NCBI GenBank assembly: GCA_036940085.1 | Contig: JALLBK010000712.1 | Span: 1 to 20,526, forward strand | From: Discostella pseudostelligera | Lineage: Eukaryota > Bacillariophyta > Thalassiosirophyceae > Thalassiosirales > Thalassiosiraceae | Length of the DNA: 20,526 nt | Reading direction: 5' to 3' | Part shown: positions 9,745 to 18,403 of the stretch, piece by piece | Layout: each line of letters starts with the position of its first letter | Position numbering within the stretch: position 1 is the first letter of the stretch | Translations under genes and position numbers: made by a program | Notes under the pieces: model-generated | The model's input: the letters and a program-made list of their open reading frames with translations, nothing else | Told to the model about the DNA's origin: nothing | The model's database searches: none

Positions 9745-9782
9745 CCACGTGGAAAAGTTCTTCCCGCCTTTTCGCCACGTGG
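9745..9782. promoter_or_regulatory. Two CCACGTGG boxes 30 bp apart
   Basis: CCACGTGG occurs at 9745-9752 and 9775-9782. The inner flanks AAAAG and CTTTT make the stretch roughly symmetric. It lies downstream of the tRNA 3' end and about 440 bp upstream of the ClpB start, so the target gene is unclear. Confidence 0.4.
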
Positions 9783-9819
9783 CATCCCTTCCCGCTATCC
9801 ATCTCCTTCCCATCGAAAG

Positions 9820-9823
9820 AAAA
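9820..9823 (-). terminator. Pol III T4 terminator of the tRNA
   Basis: On the minus strand a TTTT run (plus AAAA) follows the tRNA 3' end by 8 nt, as expected for RNA polymerase III termination. Confidence 0.6.
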
Positions 9824-9831
9824 GAATAAAT

Positions 9832-9903
9832 TACGGAGTGCGGGATTTGAACCCGCGACCGCCAGCATCGGAAACTGGCGCGCTACCACTGCGCCAACAC
9901 CGC
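9832..9903 (-). tRNA. trnR: tRNA-Arg (anticodon CCG)
   Basis: The minus strand folds as a cloverleaf: acceptor GCGGTGT with ACTCCGT; D arm GCGC/GCGC with a 7-nt loop; anticodon stem CCAGT/GCTGG with loop TTCCGAT, giving anticodon CCG for codon CGG; 5-nt variable loop; T arm GCGGG/CCCGC with loop TTCAAAT; discriminator A. The A box (TGGCGCAGTGGTAGCGC) and B box (GGTTCAAATCC) are clear and there is no intron. The acceptor stem has a G1-U72 wobble and a U5-U68 mismatch, so it is slightly weak. CCA is not encoded, as expected for a nuclear gene. Confidence 0.85.
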
Positions 9904-10216
9904 GTCATCCCAAGTGAGCAAAATTACCGTACATTGACCTGTGGGTAATTTTGCATCCACGCGTAGGCATTCCAACTCCAAGGAAAGATATGGCGATATT
10001 ATGTACAGAGACATTGTAGAAAAAGTTCGCCAAAATCAAAGATTTTCCATTGCGATGTCGATGGAGTTCTCTTCACTTCACCATCCACCGCCATCAAACG
10101 AGGTGAACCATGACGACGCAGGCATCATTTCGCCGCCGGTAGACCACCTATTCAATTCACAACACGCCATTACTTCAATAGCTACTTACAAATCCATCGT
10201 GATATCTACGAATAGA
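9904..10216. other. tRNA-ClpB divergent upstream region
   Basis: 313 bp between the tRNA 5' end and the chosen ClpB start. The ClpB frame is open back to about 9941 and contains upstream in-frame ATGs (10001 and near 10055), but the encoded residues do not look like a presequence. I read this region as promoter and 5' UTR. It holds a 10-bp inverted repeat at 9918-9954. Confidence 0.45.
9918..9954. repeat. 10-bp inverted repeat GCAAAATTAC / GTAATTTTGC
   Basis: Perfect arms at 9918-9927 and 9945-9954 with a 17-nt spacer, starting 15 bp upstream of the tRNA 5' end. It could be a protein site or a chance structure. Confidence 0.5.
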
Positions 10217-13200
10217 ATGAAGCAATATTGCATCCAATTCATGGGTATGGGTGTGGCAGTTCTCGCCACTGCTACCTTTGCGGTGATGATGATGGGAACC
10301 ATGATGTCACCGTCGTCGTCATCGTCATGGTTCATGGTGGAGGCATTTGTTCCGGTAACTCACAACATTATGACGCAATCACCATCATCGTTGGCATTAT
10401 CATCGCCATTATCATCATCATTGATGTCGCCATCTCCACGAACAAGCGCTCTGTCGAGCTACCGCCGCCGCAGTGGCACTAAGCAGCAGCGTCGTCATCC
10501 CACCCATCTCTACATGTCGTCATCCTCCTCCCCGCCCAACGACTACTTTGATCAATCTCTCTACACCGACGCCGCCTGGTCCGCCATCACCGCCTTACCC
10601 CCCTGCGCATCCTACTACTCTGCCACATCCGTCGATGCACCCATGCTCCTCTCCATCTTACTGAACCCTACCAAGTACAACATTCCCAATATTGACAATG
10701 CCCTCACTGCCAAAACAGTCGTTGCCAAACTATTATCCGAGGCAGGTCTCGAGAATGTCGATGGATTAAAAAAAGAAGTGGAAAGATATTTAGAACGACA
10801 ACCGAAAGTGAGTGGGGATACGAGTACACAAAAAAGTCTGGGTAGGACATTGGGAGAGGTATTAGAGGCGGCTAGGGGAGTACGAGATGGATTGAAGGTA
10901 GGTGCAATGTGTTGTGTTTGTGTTCTTTTGAGGGATAGGAATGAAGTGAAATGATGTGATGACATTATCTATGTGCTTGGTAATTTTCATGTGATTCTTA
11001 CTCCTCCTCTCCTCCCAAAAATGTTCTCTGATTATTCTATCATCATCAGGATTCGTACATCTCCACCGAAGCACTCCTACTAGGCCTATGTGCCAAAGAT
11101 ACTCTCTTCACCATCAATGCATTAACTTCCCAAAATGTCTCCTTGGAGGATGTGAAACGCGCTGTTCAGGCAATGCGCACTGTCGGCCCCTCCTCTTCCT
11201 CCGATGGAAGTGCAGCCGCCGGTGGCGGCAACCCTACCCGAGTCACCTCCCGCAGCGCCGAAGGCCTCTACGATGCTCTTGAAAAATACGGTGTCGACTT
11301 TACTAAAAATGCTGAATTGGGCAAACTAGATCCAGTCATTGGCCGTGATGATGAAATCCGTCGTGCCATTCAAATATTAAGTCGACGCACTAAGAACAAT
11401 CCTGTATTAATTGGTGATCCTGGAGTAGGAAAAACTGCCATTGCCGAAGGCATTGCTCAACGTATGGTGGCCGGAGATGTTCCCGATACTTTGAAGCCAC
11501 CCTGTCGATTGATTGGATTGGATATGGGAGCATTGGTGGCTGGGGCGACTATGAGAGGAGAATTTGAAGAACGATTGAAGGCGGTGATTGATGAAGTGCA
11601 AAAGAGTGCTGGTGAGATTGTTTTGTTTATTGACGAGGTGAGTTACTACCTAGACCAGAGAAGTGGGAGAGGAGAGGTGGATTTTGCTTGGATAGGATGT
11701 ATGGTTTGTTTATGATTGTTTTGGCATTGTGCGTTCGCTGACAATAGTTCCATTTGTTGAACTGCATTCTCCTTTCCACTCTCATGCTTCTCTAGATGCA
11801 CACGGTAGTAGGAGCTGGCGCCGTCTCCGGATCCATGGATGCATCCAACCTACTCAAACCCGCCTTGGCACGTGGCCAACTGCGCTGCATTGGCGCCACA
11901 ACCATTAACGAATATCGCAAATACATTGAGAAGGATAAGGCCCTCGAACGTCGATTTCAGCAAGTCTATGTGGGCGAACCAAGTCCTGAGGATACGGTAA
12001 GCATATTGCGAGGATTAAAACCACGGTATGAGTTGCATCATGGAGTACGTATTCGTGATGAGGCGTTATTGGCTGCGGCGAAATTGAGTAGTCGGTATTT
12101 GCCGGATCGATTTTTGCCAGATAAGGGTACGTCGTCAACGATGTTGTTGCAGTGCATTTTCCTGTCACTTGCGATGCACTTACATTGACTTTTGTCCCCT
12201 TCAAACAGCCATTGATCTTATTGACGAGGCCTGCGCCAAACTGAAAAATGAATTGACTTCAAAACCCACCATCATTGATGAAGTTGATCGACGCATCATT
12301 CAGCTTGAGATGGAACGCCTCAGCATCAAATCCGATGTCGAAAAAAGCCAAAATGAGGCCAAGGATGCCGATCTACAGCGATTACAAAATCTAGAATCGA
12401 CACTATTGCAATTGTACGATCAGCAAGCAGACTTGAATGCCCGGTGGCAAGCCGAGCGCGAGGCAGTGTTGGGGACGAATGAACTGCAGGAGAAGATTGC
12501 CGAGGTACAGTTGGAAATCGAAAAGGCGGAACGAGAATATGATTTGAATAAGGCAGCGGAGCTGAAGTATGGCACACTGCCGCAGTTGGAGGAGCAGCTA
12601 GAGCGGGCAAAATCAAAGGAGGAGTCTGATGAAACTGGCAGCTCACAGGATGGTCTGAAACCGAGAATGCTTCGTGACGAAGTTGTACCGGAAGATATTG
12701 CCAGTGTCATTTCAGGTGAGTTCCTTCGAATAATATGAATACGTCTCCTTCTAACGGGGTACGACTCGCCGTGACTTACCTACTTCTTTTCATCTTAGTT
12801 TGGACGGGCATTCCATCAGCCAAGTTATTGGACAGCGAGAGGGATCGCATCCTTACCATGGCAGATACATTGAGAGAACGTGTCGTCGGACAAGATGAAG
12901 CGATTGAGGTAGTGACAGACGCCATCCAAAGGTCCAGGGCAGGGATGAACGATCCTTCCAAGCCGATTGCATCCATGGTCTTTTTGGGCCCAACGTAAGT
13001 GTTGTTCTTTTCATTTAAATCAGCATTTCATTGTCGGTATGTTACCAATCTGATGTAATTGTCATCATCGAAACTGCAGTGGAGTTGGAAAGACTGAACT
13101 TGCAAAAGCCTTATCTGAATTCATGTTCGACACGGAAGATGCTATGATTCGATTGGATATGAGCGAGTACATGGAAAAGCACACCGTGTCGCGTTTATTG

Positions 13201-13982
13201 GGCGCTCCTCCTGGATATGTCGGCTACGACGAGGGAGGCCAGCTCACAGATGCAGTTAGACGCCGTCCGTACTCGGTATTGCTCTTTGATGAAATTGAAA
13301 AGGCGCACCCCGATGTGTTCAATGTGATGTTGCAGCTGCTCGATGATGGACAAGTTACCGACAGTAAGGGAACAAAGGTAGATTTCAAGAACTGCATCGT
13401 CATCTTTACTTCCAATATCGGCTCGCAGGATATCATTGAATTAGGTGGTGCCAATCCAGCACTCATGAAAGAAAGAGTGTTCAATGCCATGAGGGCAAAT
13501 GTAAGTTCATACTATTCTGCTGTCTTTCTTTATTCATACGAATATCCCCACTGACACCATGTTTGATCCTGAAGTTCCGTCCCGAGTTCCTAAATCGGAT
13601 CGATGAAAATGTGATTTTTAACTCACTCTCGAAAGATAACATCCGTGGCATTGTAGTCCTCGAAGTCAGACGCTTGGAAAGCAGACTTGCTGAGAAGTCG
13701 ATGAAGTTAATCGTAACCAATGAGGCATTGGACTTTTTGGTGGACGTTGGATTTGATCCTGTGTACGGTGCCCGTCCATTGAAGAGAACCATCCAGAAGA
13801 CTCTGGAAAACAATATTGCTTTGGGACTCCTGCAAGGATTGTACGCAGACGGTGATACCGTGATGGTTGGGGTTATGAACGAGCGGATTCACATTCGAAA
13901 GGCACAACCTTGGGAGGTGGCTGTGGATGGAAGTGGAGAAACATCGAATGCACAACAGTCGTTTGCAGAGGGCTTCTACTGA
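10217..13982 (+). CDS. CLPB: ClpB/Hsp100 disaggregase, plastid-targeted
   Basis: Seven exons: 10217-10897, 11050-11637, 11796-12126, 12209-12715, 12799-12994, 13080-13500 and 13575-13982; introns 74-158 nt, all GT-AG; predicted 1043 aa. The ATG at 10217 is chosen because it starts a signal peptide (hydrophobic about 8-30) with a cleavage site VEA|FVP at 43/44, the diatom ASAFAP-type signal, followed by a Ser/Arg-rich transit peptide. Then come the N domain; NBD1 with Walker A 349-356 (GDPGVGKT), Walker B D422-E423 and Arg fingers R475/R476; a coiled-coil M domain (about 540-690), which marks ClpB rather than ClpC; and NBD2 with Walker A 766-773, pore loop GYVG (Y814), Walker B D838-E839 and R916 (RPEFLNRID). 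The enzyme unfolds aggregated proteins with Hsp70. Odd: the NBD1 pore loop reads A-T-M-R-G, with M395 where Tyr is usual. Confidence 0.95.
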
Positions 13983-14166
13983 TGAATAAAAGCTGTACGT
14001 GATAACAAATGAACCTACGATGTGAATGTTATTCCATTTTGTGTACTCAGCTGAAATGATTGTTCTTCTCTATTCGTAATATTCAATGAAATATGTCTCT
14101 TTATCAGGGGCAATGACTCCAGCTCGTTGCCTTTGACATGTATGTCGAGCCACGAAACATGACTTC

Positions 14167-16768
14167 TCAGCTCATTTGGAAACTTNCACATTCAATCTCA
14201 CTAAGCAAGGTGGTATATTCATCCTTGTAGCGAAGAACGGCAGCAAAGGCATGCGAGAGATCAACTTCGAGCTCGAGCAAATCACTCTGACCCCTCTCGT
14301 AGATATCCGCACCCTCCTGGATGTAGGTGACAAACTCTGAGAGGAGATTATCGAAGCATTCATTGGAAGATGATGGAGCAGCAGTAGTAGTAGGGTTCAT
14401 AGCAACATTGCAAGCCTTGGGAGTGACGGATTCCGCAGTTGTGGATGGAGTAGGACTGTAGATGGTTTGAGATCTTGGCCTACCACGAGGAGGAGGAGGA
14501 GCTTCGGCGGTCTGTTTGATTTTAGGTTCTACCTCCATCGCCATGGGTTGGAAATCAGTAGCAGTCGTAGGAGCAGCGTCTGGGGTCGATGCCAGAGCTG
14601 GACCTTTGTGATGTGTTGGCGTGATGGCTCCGCTATGGTTGCCATTCGTACCATGAGAATAGGGCGTCGTTGTAGTAAAATCTTGTACAATACCTTGACG
14701 ATGATCGGGAGTAATGGCCGTCGAGTTCAGAGTAGTCGAAGTCGCCATCGAATCTTTGGAGTTGGCCAACGGAGCACCAAAGGACGCCACCTTGCTCTTC
14801 TTGAATGAAGTATTAGTATTGCTTCCTTTTGGATCATTGGTCGCGGCGCTGGTAAACTTCACTTTCTCGGTCCTACTAGCAAACTTTCCAATGCCACGAG
14901 AGTTGATCGTAGTGCTCGAATGATCCAATGCAGACTGAGTGGTTGCTTTTGTAGCGGAAGTTGGCCTCGACATCTGACTGTTTAGAAGAGTAGTAGGAAC
15001 AACTCTTTCCACAGAAGCCCGCATGTTGGACTGTGAGTTACGGTTCGTAGACTCAGCTTGATTGACAGAACGAAGACCAAAGCCGCCCACCGTCGTACCG
15101 CTGGTTGCTCTCATTCCATCCACATTCATATTGGCGACGGAAGCTGGAACGCCAGGAATGACAATGCTATTATCATCATCAACATCGACGTTACAATCCA
15201 TGTGGTCAGTGGGTGGAAAGTAGGCAGCTTGGATCATGTTGTTGTTGGAACTGGGTCGTGGGACATTCAAGTCGCCTGGCGGAGGAGGCGAGAGAGACAC
15301 TCTTGGAGCCAGACTACTTGAATGGTTGGATAGCTTGATGTCTCCACCGCCTTGCACAGTAGCAGACTTTGACTTCTCCATTAGCTCATCAGTTTTGGAG
15401 GTAGTATCGGTTGCGTTGTTCCACGAGTTGGCAAAGTACGGACTCATCGTTGGGACGGAAGGCCGCTCATGCTCGACGACGACGACACCACCATCGGCTA
15501 CAGCTGCTACTACATTCCCATCTCCGACTGTCGTTCCAACTGTCAAATCATCCTCAATATCATCATTGCCACTCATTGGAATCGTCTTTGGAACTTCCTC
15601 AACACCGCCCTGATTTCTGTTCAGGTCTGGAACGACGACACCACCACTGGCATCCGGAGGAGAAGGTGGATTCATTGTTACCAAAATGGCATCACTACTT
15701 TCCGCATTCTTGGCTGATACAAGGTCGGTGTCATATCGACTGAGATCTGCTACTGAGCTCATCGTACCAACCACAACGTTGTCATTGGTGGTTTGCTGTA
15801 GTGATGGATTCTCTCGCAGATCATTGGGAGAGGTGACAGTGGTAGTTGGAGCGGCCGGTACTTCCGTACTGCGCTTCTTTGCAAAGAGACCAATGCCACC
15901 TCCCTGCGATACATCACGACGGCCAATGTCGGTAGCGGTGGAGTTGGCAGCTGCAGCAGCAGCAGCAGCAGCTGCAGCAGCAGCAGTGGGAGACTGAGTA
16001 GGAGGCGACTTGGAATTTGCTCCGTTGGCTTTATTGGCATCTAGAATCGAAAAACGACAGACGACAATTATTGTAATTGTTGCTACGGAGAAATGAAATG
16101 AATGAAATAATTGAACGGTAAGACTCACCATTATGAACTTGTGGCTCCATCAACTGCATCTGCTCCTCACCAACATTCATGCCATCATCAAACGAATTGA
16201 AACCCCGAAAGCCATCACAATCATCGAATCCCTGTTGGCCAAAGTTCGCCTCCAAATTCTCATTACCATCAGCATTGGCAGTCATGGCGGCATCAACAAA
16301 CATGCCTTCCATACTAAGATTACGCACATCATCATTATCGTCATTGGCACCATTATCGATGATATCATTATCATACTGCATGGCATCAAACATTTGGTCA
16401 ATCGCCGAGAAGCCACCCCCGGCCGACGATGGCTTCGAATGACATTCAAAAGTATTGGCGGCAAAGGAGGCGAAGGGCGTTTCGGGTCGATCATCGTCGT
16501 CATTCGTAGTGCCCCCAACGGCGGCGGCGGCAACATTGCCAGTACCATTGGTCGTTGGTGCAATCTTCATACCGGCCAGGGTCGCGGCAGTATCGAATTC
16601 CGTGGCATTGTTACCGTTGGGCCGCCCGTCGCCATCGCCCTGGCTGGAGTCGGCGGTGGCAGTGGCGGTGGCAGTGGCGGTGGCAGTAGCATCTTGCTGG
16701 GACAGTGGTTGTTGTTGTTGTTTCTTCCGGGCAAAGCGCCCGATTCCTCCTCCTCCGTGGCCGGCCAT
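14167..16768 (-). CDS. Long disordered protein with three GIGxFA motifs
   Basis: Exon 1 is 16768-16129 and exon 2 starts at 16040; the 88-nt intron (donor GTGAGTCT) fits by phase. The ATG at 16768 has a good context (ACCATGG); the frame extends upstream only from TTG. Exon 2 either ends at 14188 (831 aa so far) before a donor G-N-AAGT, or reads on to a stop at 14167 (837 aa), depending on the N at 14186. The motif GIG-x-FA followed by basic residues occurs three times: GIGRFARKK (8-16), GIGLFAKKR (262-270) and GIGKFASRT (596-604). Between them lie low-complexity acidic, Ser/Thr-rich and Asn-rich stretches, an Ala-Thr repeat and a 13-Ala run (233-245). The last 56 residues look helical or coiled coil. 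No known family recognised; no signal peptide or membrane segment. It converges with ClpB. Confidence 0.75.
14186..14186. other. Ambiguous base N in a probable splice donor
   Basis: On the minus strand the context is TGT-GNAAGT; if N is T, it is a good GTAAGT donor. Possible acceptors are AG at 14131-14132 (intron 57 nt, 8 more residues) and at 14117-14118 (intron 71 nt, a tail of about 30 residues). Confidence 0.6.
15946..15984. repeat. GCA/GCT microsatellite coding for 13 Ala
   Basis: An imperfect triplet run inside the 14167-16768 gene, encoding residues 233-245 as alanine. Confidence 0.8.
16652..16687. repeat. 12-bp minisatellite, three perfect units
   Basis: GGCGGTGGCAGT is repeated three times in tandem. 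On the minus strand it codes for an Ala-Thr repeat near the N-terminus of the 14167-16768 protein. Confidence 0.85.
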
Positions 16769-17469
16769 GGTTCGTCGTCGTCGATGATGAAGAGAGTTGG
16801 CAAAGAGTGGCAATGAAGATGAATGAAGGCGTCGCTGCCCGGCGGACGGATGGCGGCGTCAAGCAGGCAGAAGAAAGATCCTTTTTGAAAAAGATCGTAC
16901 TTGTTCCTACGTGGACACGCCATGTTCGGCTTAAAAAATGGCGCGCTTCACGATTTTAGCGGGAACTGTTCCACGACATCATCTTCATCGCTGGTCGAGC
17001 CATCGCTTAACGTTCGCTCAAGAGAGACATTTTTATTGTTCTCCATGACCTTCAATTAAGGGTTTATTTCTATTTCGTTGATATCAATGACCAAAAGAGA
17101 CATTTCTTTCCAGGTATAGCTTCACACGTGTCACACGATAGGCCAAGCTCATCACACGATTGGCCGAAACAGCCGCTTGGGTCAGAGGCTTAAGTGAAAG
17201 TTGTTGATGACCCCAAAAGCAAATCTCTTGGGGCGCAGTTGAAGCTGTCATAGAACGGCGGTGAGATAAACGATTCTGCTGAGGTGTGCAGTGTAGAACT
17301 GATGATTTTCTGATTTTCTGCATGAAGGAAGAAGAATCAATCGTTTCCAGAGATAGAGCGAACTTAACAGCATAGCACGGCTCTCCGGCGCATGCACAAC
17401 GCCCATTGCCATCGCTCATCCTCATTTCATTGCAACATCATTACCCTTCTGCATTATCTATCTTGATAG
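16769..17469. other. Divergent intergenic region
   Basis: 701 bp between the start of the minus-strand disordered protein and the plus-strand acidic protein. No gene recognised; a minus-strand frame at 17084-17425 has no protein character. Visible short signals: TGGCGCGC (16939-16946) and TTTTAGCGGGAA (16954-16965), both E2F-like; GGAAC-T-GTTCC (16962-16972); ACACGTGT (17124-17131); three TCACACG copies (17122, 17131, 17152); and AGAGACATTT twice (17023, 17096). Confidence 0.5.
17122..17165. repeat. TCACACG repeats overlapping a G-box
   Basis: TCACACG starts at 17122, 17131 and 17152. The last two extend to TCACACGATxGGCC, 21 bp apart, and the first overlaps ACACGTGT. They lie about 310-350 bp upstream of the ATG at 17470. 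Confidence 0.5.
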
Positions 17470-17976
17470 ATGAGCCAATCTGCTGCCATGGAGGAAGTAC
17501 CAATGGAAGGAGTACCAACGATGATCGAAATCGCTCCCGTCGACCTTGATGGAATGGAGTATGATTACTTCACCGACGACGATAGCTACTCCGACGACTC
17601 TGATTTCGACCCATATGAAGATGATGATTACGATGTGTCTCGTCAAGATCTCGACGCTTTGAGACGAATGGTTCTCGAGATAAGGAACAATCCGGTGTTG
17701 CTCCTACAGTCACCGATTTACTCCGATAGCAATACGGCCATCACGTCGACCAATCTTCACGGCCGGGTTTCACCAACGCAAGTTGCATTACCGGCGCCAT
17801 CGCTATTTACAAGTCGTGATATGTCGCGGCTACCTCTCGCTCCGATGACACACGTTGATCCGTCCTTTTTATGTCGGGAATGTTACACGGCCAATTTATG
17901 TTCACCATCACCAATCGCTCAGATTCATCCGTCAGTACCAATTCGAGACATTCCTCCGTTGCCATTTCAGAATTAA
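17470..17976 (+). CDS. Acidic hypothetical protein, possibly broken or spliced
   Basis: 168 aa from the ATG at 17470. Residues 30-55 are strongly acidic (DDDSYSDDSDFDPYEDDDYD), then a helix-like stretch DLDALRRMVLEIRNNPVLLL, then a Pro/Ser-rich part with a Cys pair (C-REC). I do not recognise the family. After the TAA at 17974-17976 the same frame stays open to 18180 for another 67 codons. One phase-0 GT-AG intron, 17935-18021 (87 nt), would skip the stop and join the two parts, but its donor (GTACCAAT) is weaker than the GTGAGT/GTAAGT-type donors of most introns in this window. It may be a short gene, a two-exon gene or a gene with a recent stop. A short inverted repeat, CTATC-TT-GATAG, sits directly before the ATG. 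Confidence 0.45.
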   Translation: MSQSAAMEEVPMEGVPTMIEIAPVDLDGMEYDYFTDDDSYSDDSDFDPYEDDDYDVSRQDLDALRRMVLEIRNNPVLLLQSPIYSDSNTAITSTNLHGRVSPTQVALPAPSLFTSRDMSRLPLAPMTHVDPSFLCRECYTANLCSPSPIAQIHPSVPIRDIPPLPFQN

Positions 17977-18403
17977 GACGTGGCGTCCATAATATTATTT
18001 GTACTATTAGTTCGCTCTAAGCTAAGGAACTTATTTGTATTCATCGGCAACAATCCACATCAGTTGTCATTATTCGGTGAACGGCATTACGTAACATTGG
18101 ATATGTTTCCTCTCCAGGCTCCAGGAGTATGTCAATCATCTCTAAATGCAATACGTGCCGCTTTCAGCAAACATCTCTGACAGCTAGGAGTAGCAATCAC
18201 AACATCATAGTGCTGTGGGACGAAGAAACGTCATGGTGGGAGTTGACCATCTACACTGATTCTAGTGCGCATAACCATTCGGTGGTACTTTGTTCTGTGG
18301 AATGATATAACACCTTATATCTTTACCACGGTTAATTAGGAAGGAAGCCAAGGATAAACACAGTCCGACATCCAATCTGATCCACATTGCGACGTAGGTA
18401 GGA
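17977..18403. other. Region between convergent genes, coding status unclear
   Basis: 427 bp. The frame of the upstream gene is open to 18180. A 58-aa frame from the ATG at 18129 to 18305 overlaps in another phase and ends in WDEETSWWELTIYTDSSAH..., which looks protein-like but matches nothing I can name. The rest, up to the stop of the minus-strand gene at 18404, shows nothing. Confidence 0.4.

Larger units (their letters stand above)
9191..9831. other. Intergenic region with long hairpin and paired G-boxes
   Basis: 641 bp from the end of the silaffin-like gene to the 3' end of the tRNA. No coding sequence recognised. It holds an imperfect hairpin (9377-9427), the palindrome AATAATATTATT near 9665, two CCACGTGG boxes and the tRNA terminator at 9820-9823. 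Confidence 0.5.

Noticed and set aside
9740..10100. Heat-shock elements upstream of ClpB
   Set aside because: GAA and TTC triplets occur, but not in the alternating nGAAnnTTCn spacing.
9941..10216. ClpB start at 9941 or at upstream ATGs
   Set aside because: 9941 is GTG, and the extra residues bury the signal peptide; the ATG at 10217 gives a textbook bipartite presequence.
11050..13982. ClpC instead of ClpB
   Set aside because: A long coiled-coil M domain follows NBD1, which is the ClpB/Hsp104 hallmark.
16133..16816. 227-codon plus-strand frame
   Set aside because: Antisense to exon 1 of the GIGxFA gene; it runs through that gene's intron boundary and has Ile/Gly-rich mirror composition.
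18127..18167. 41-nt intron extending the acidic gene into the 58-aa frame
   Set aside because: Shorter than every other intron in the window (74 nt and up), although phase and AG fit.
18129..18305. 58-aa frame with YTDSSA, reminiscent of the start of an RNase H domain
   Set aside because: Too short, no other catalytic residues, and no retroelement genes or LTRs nearby.
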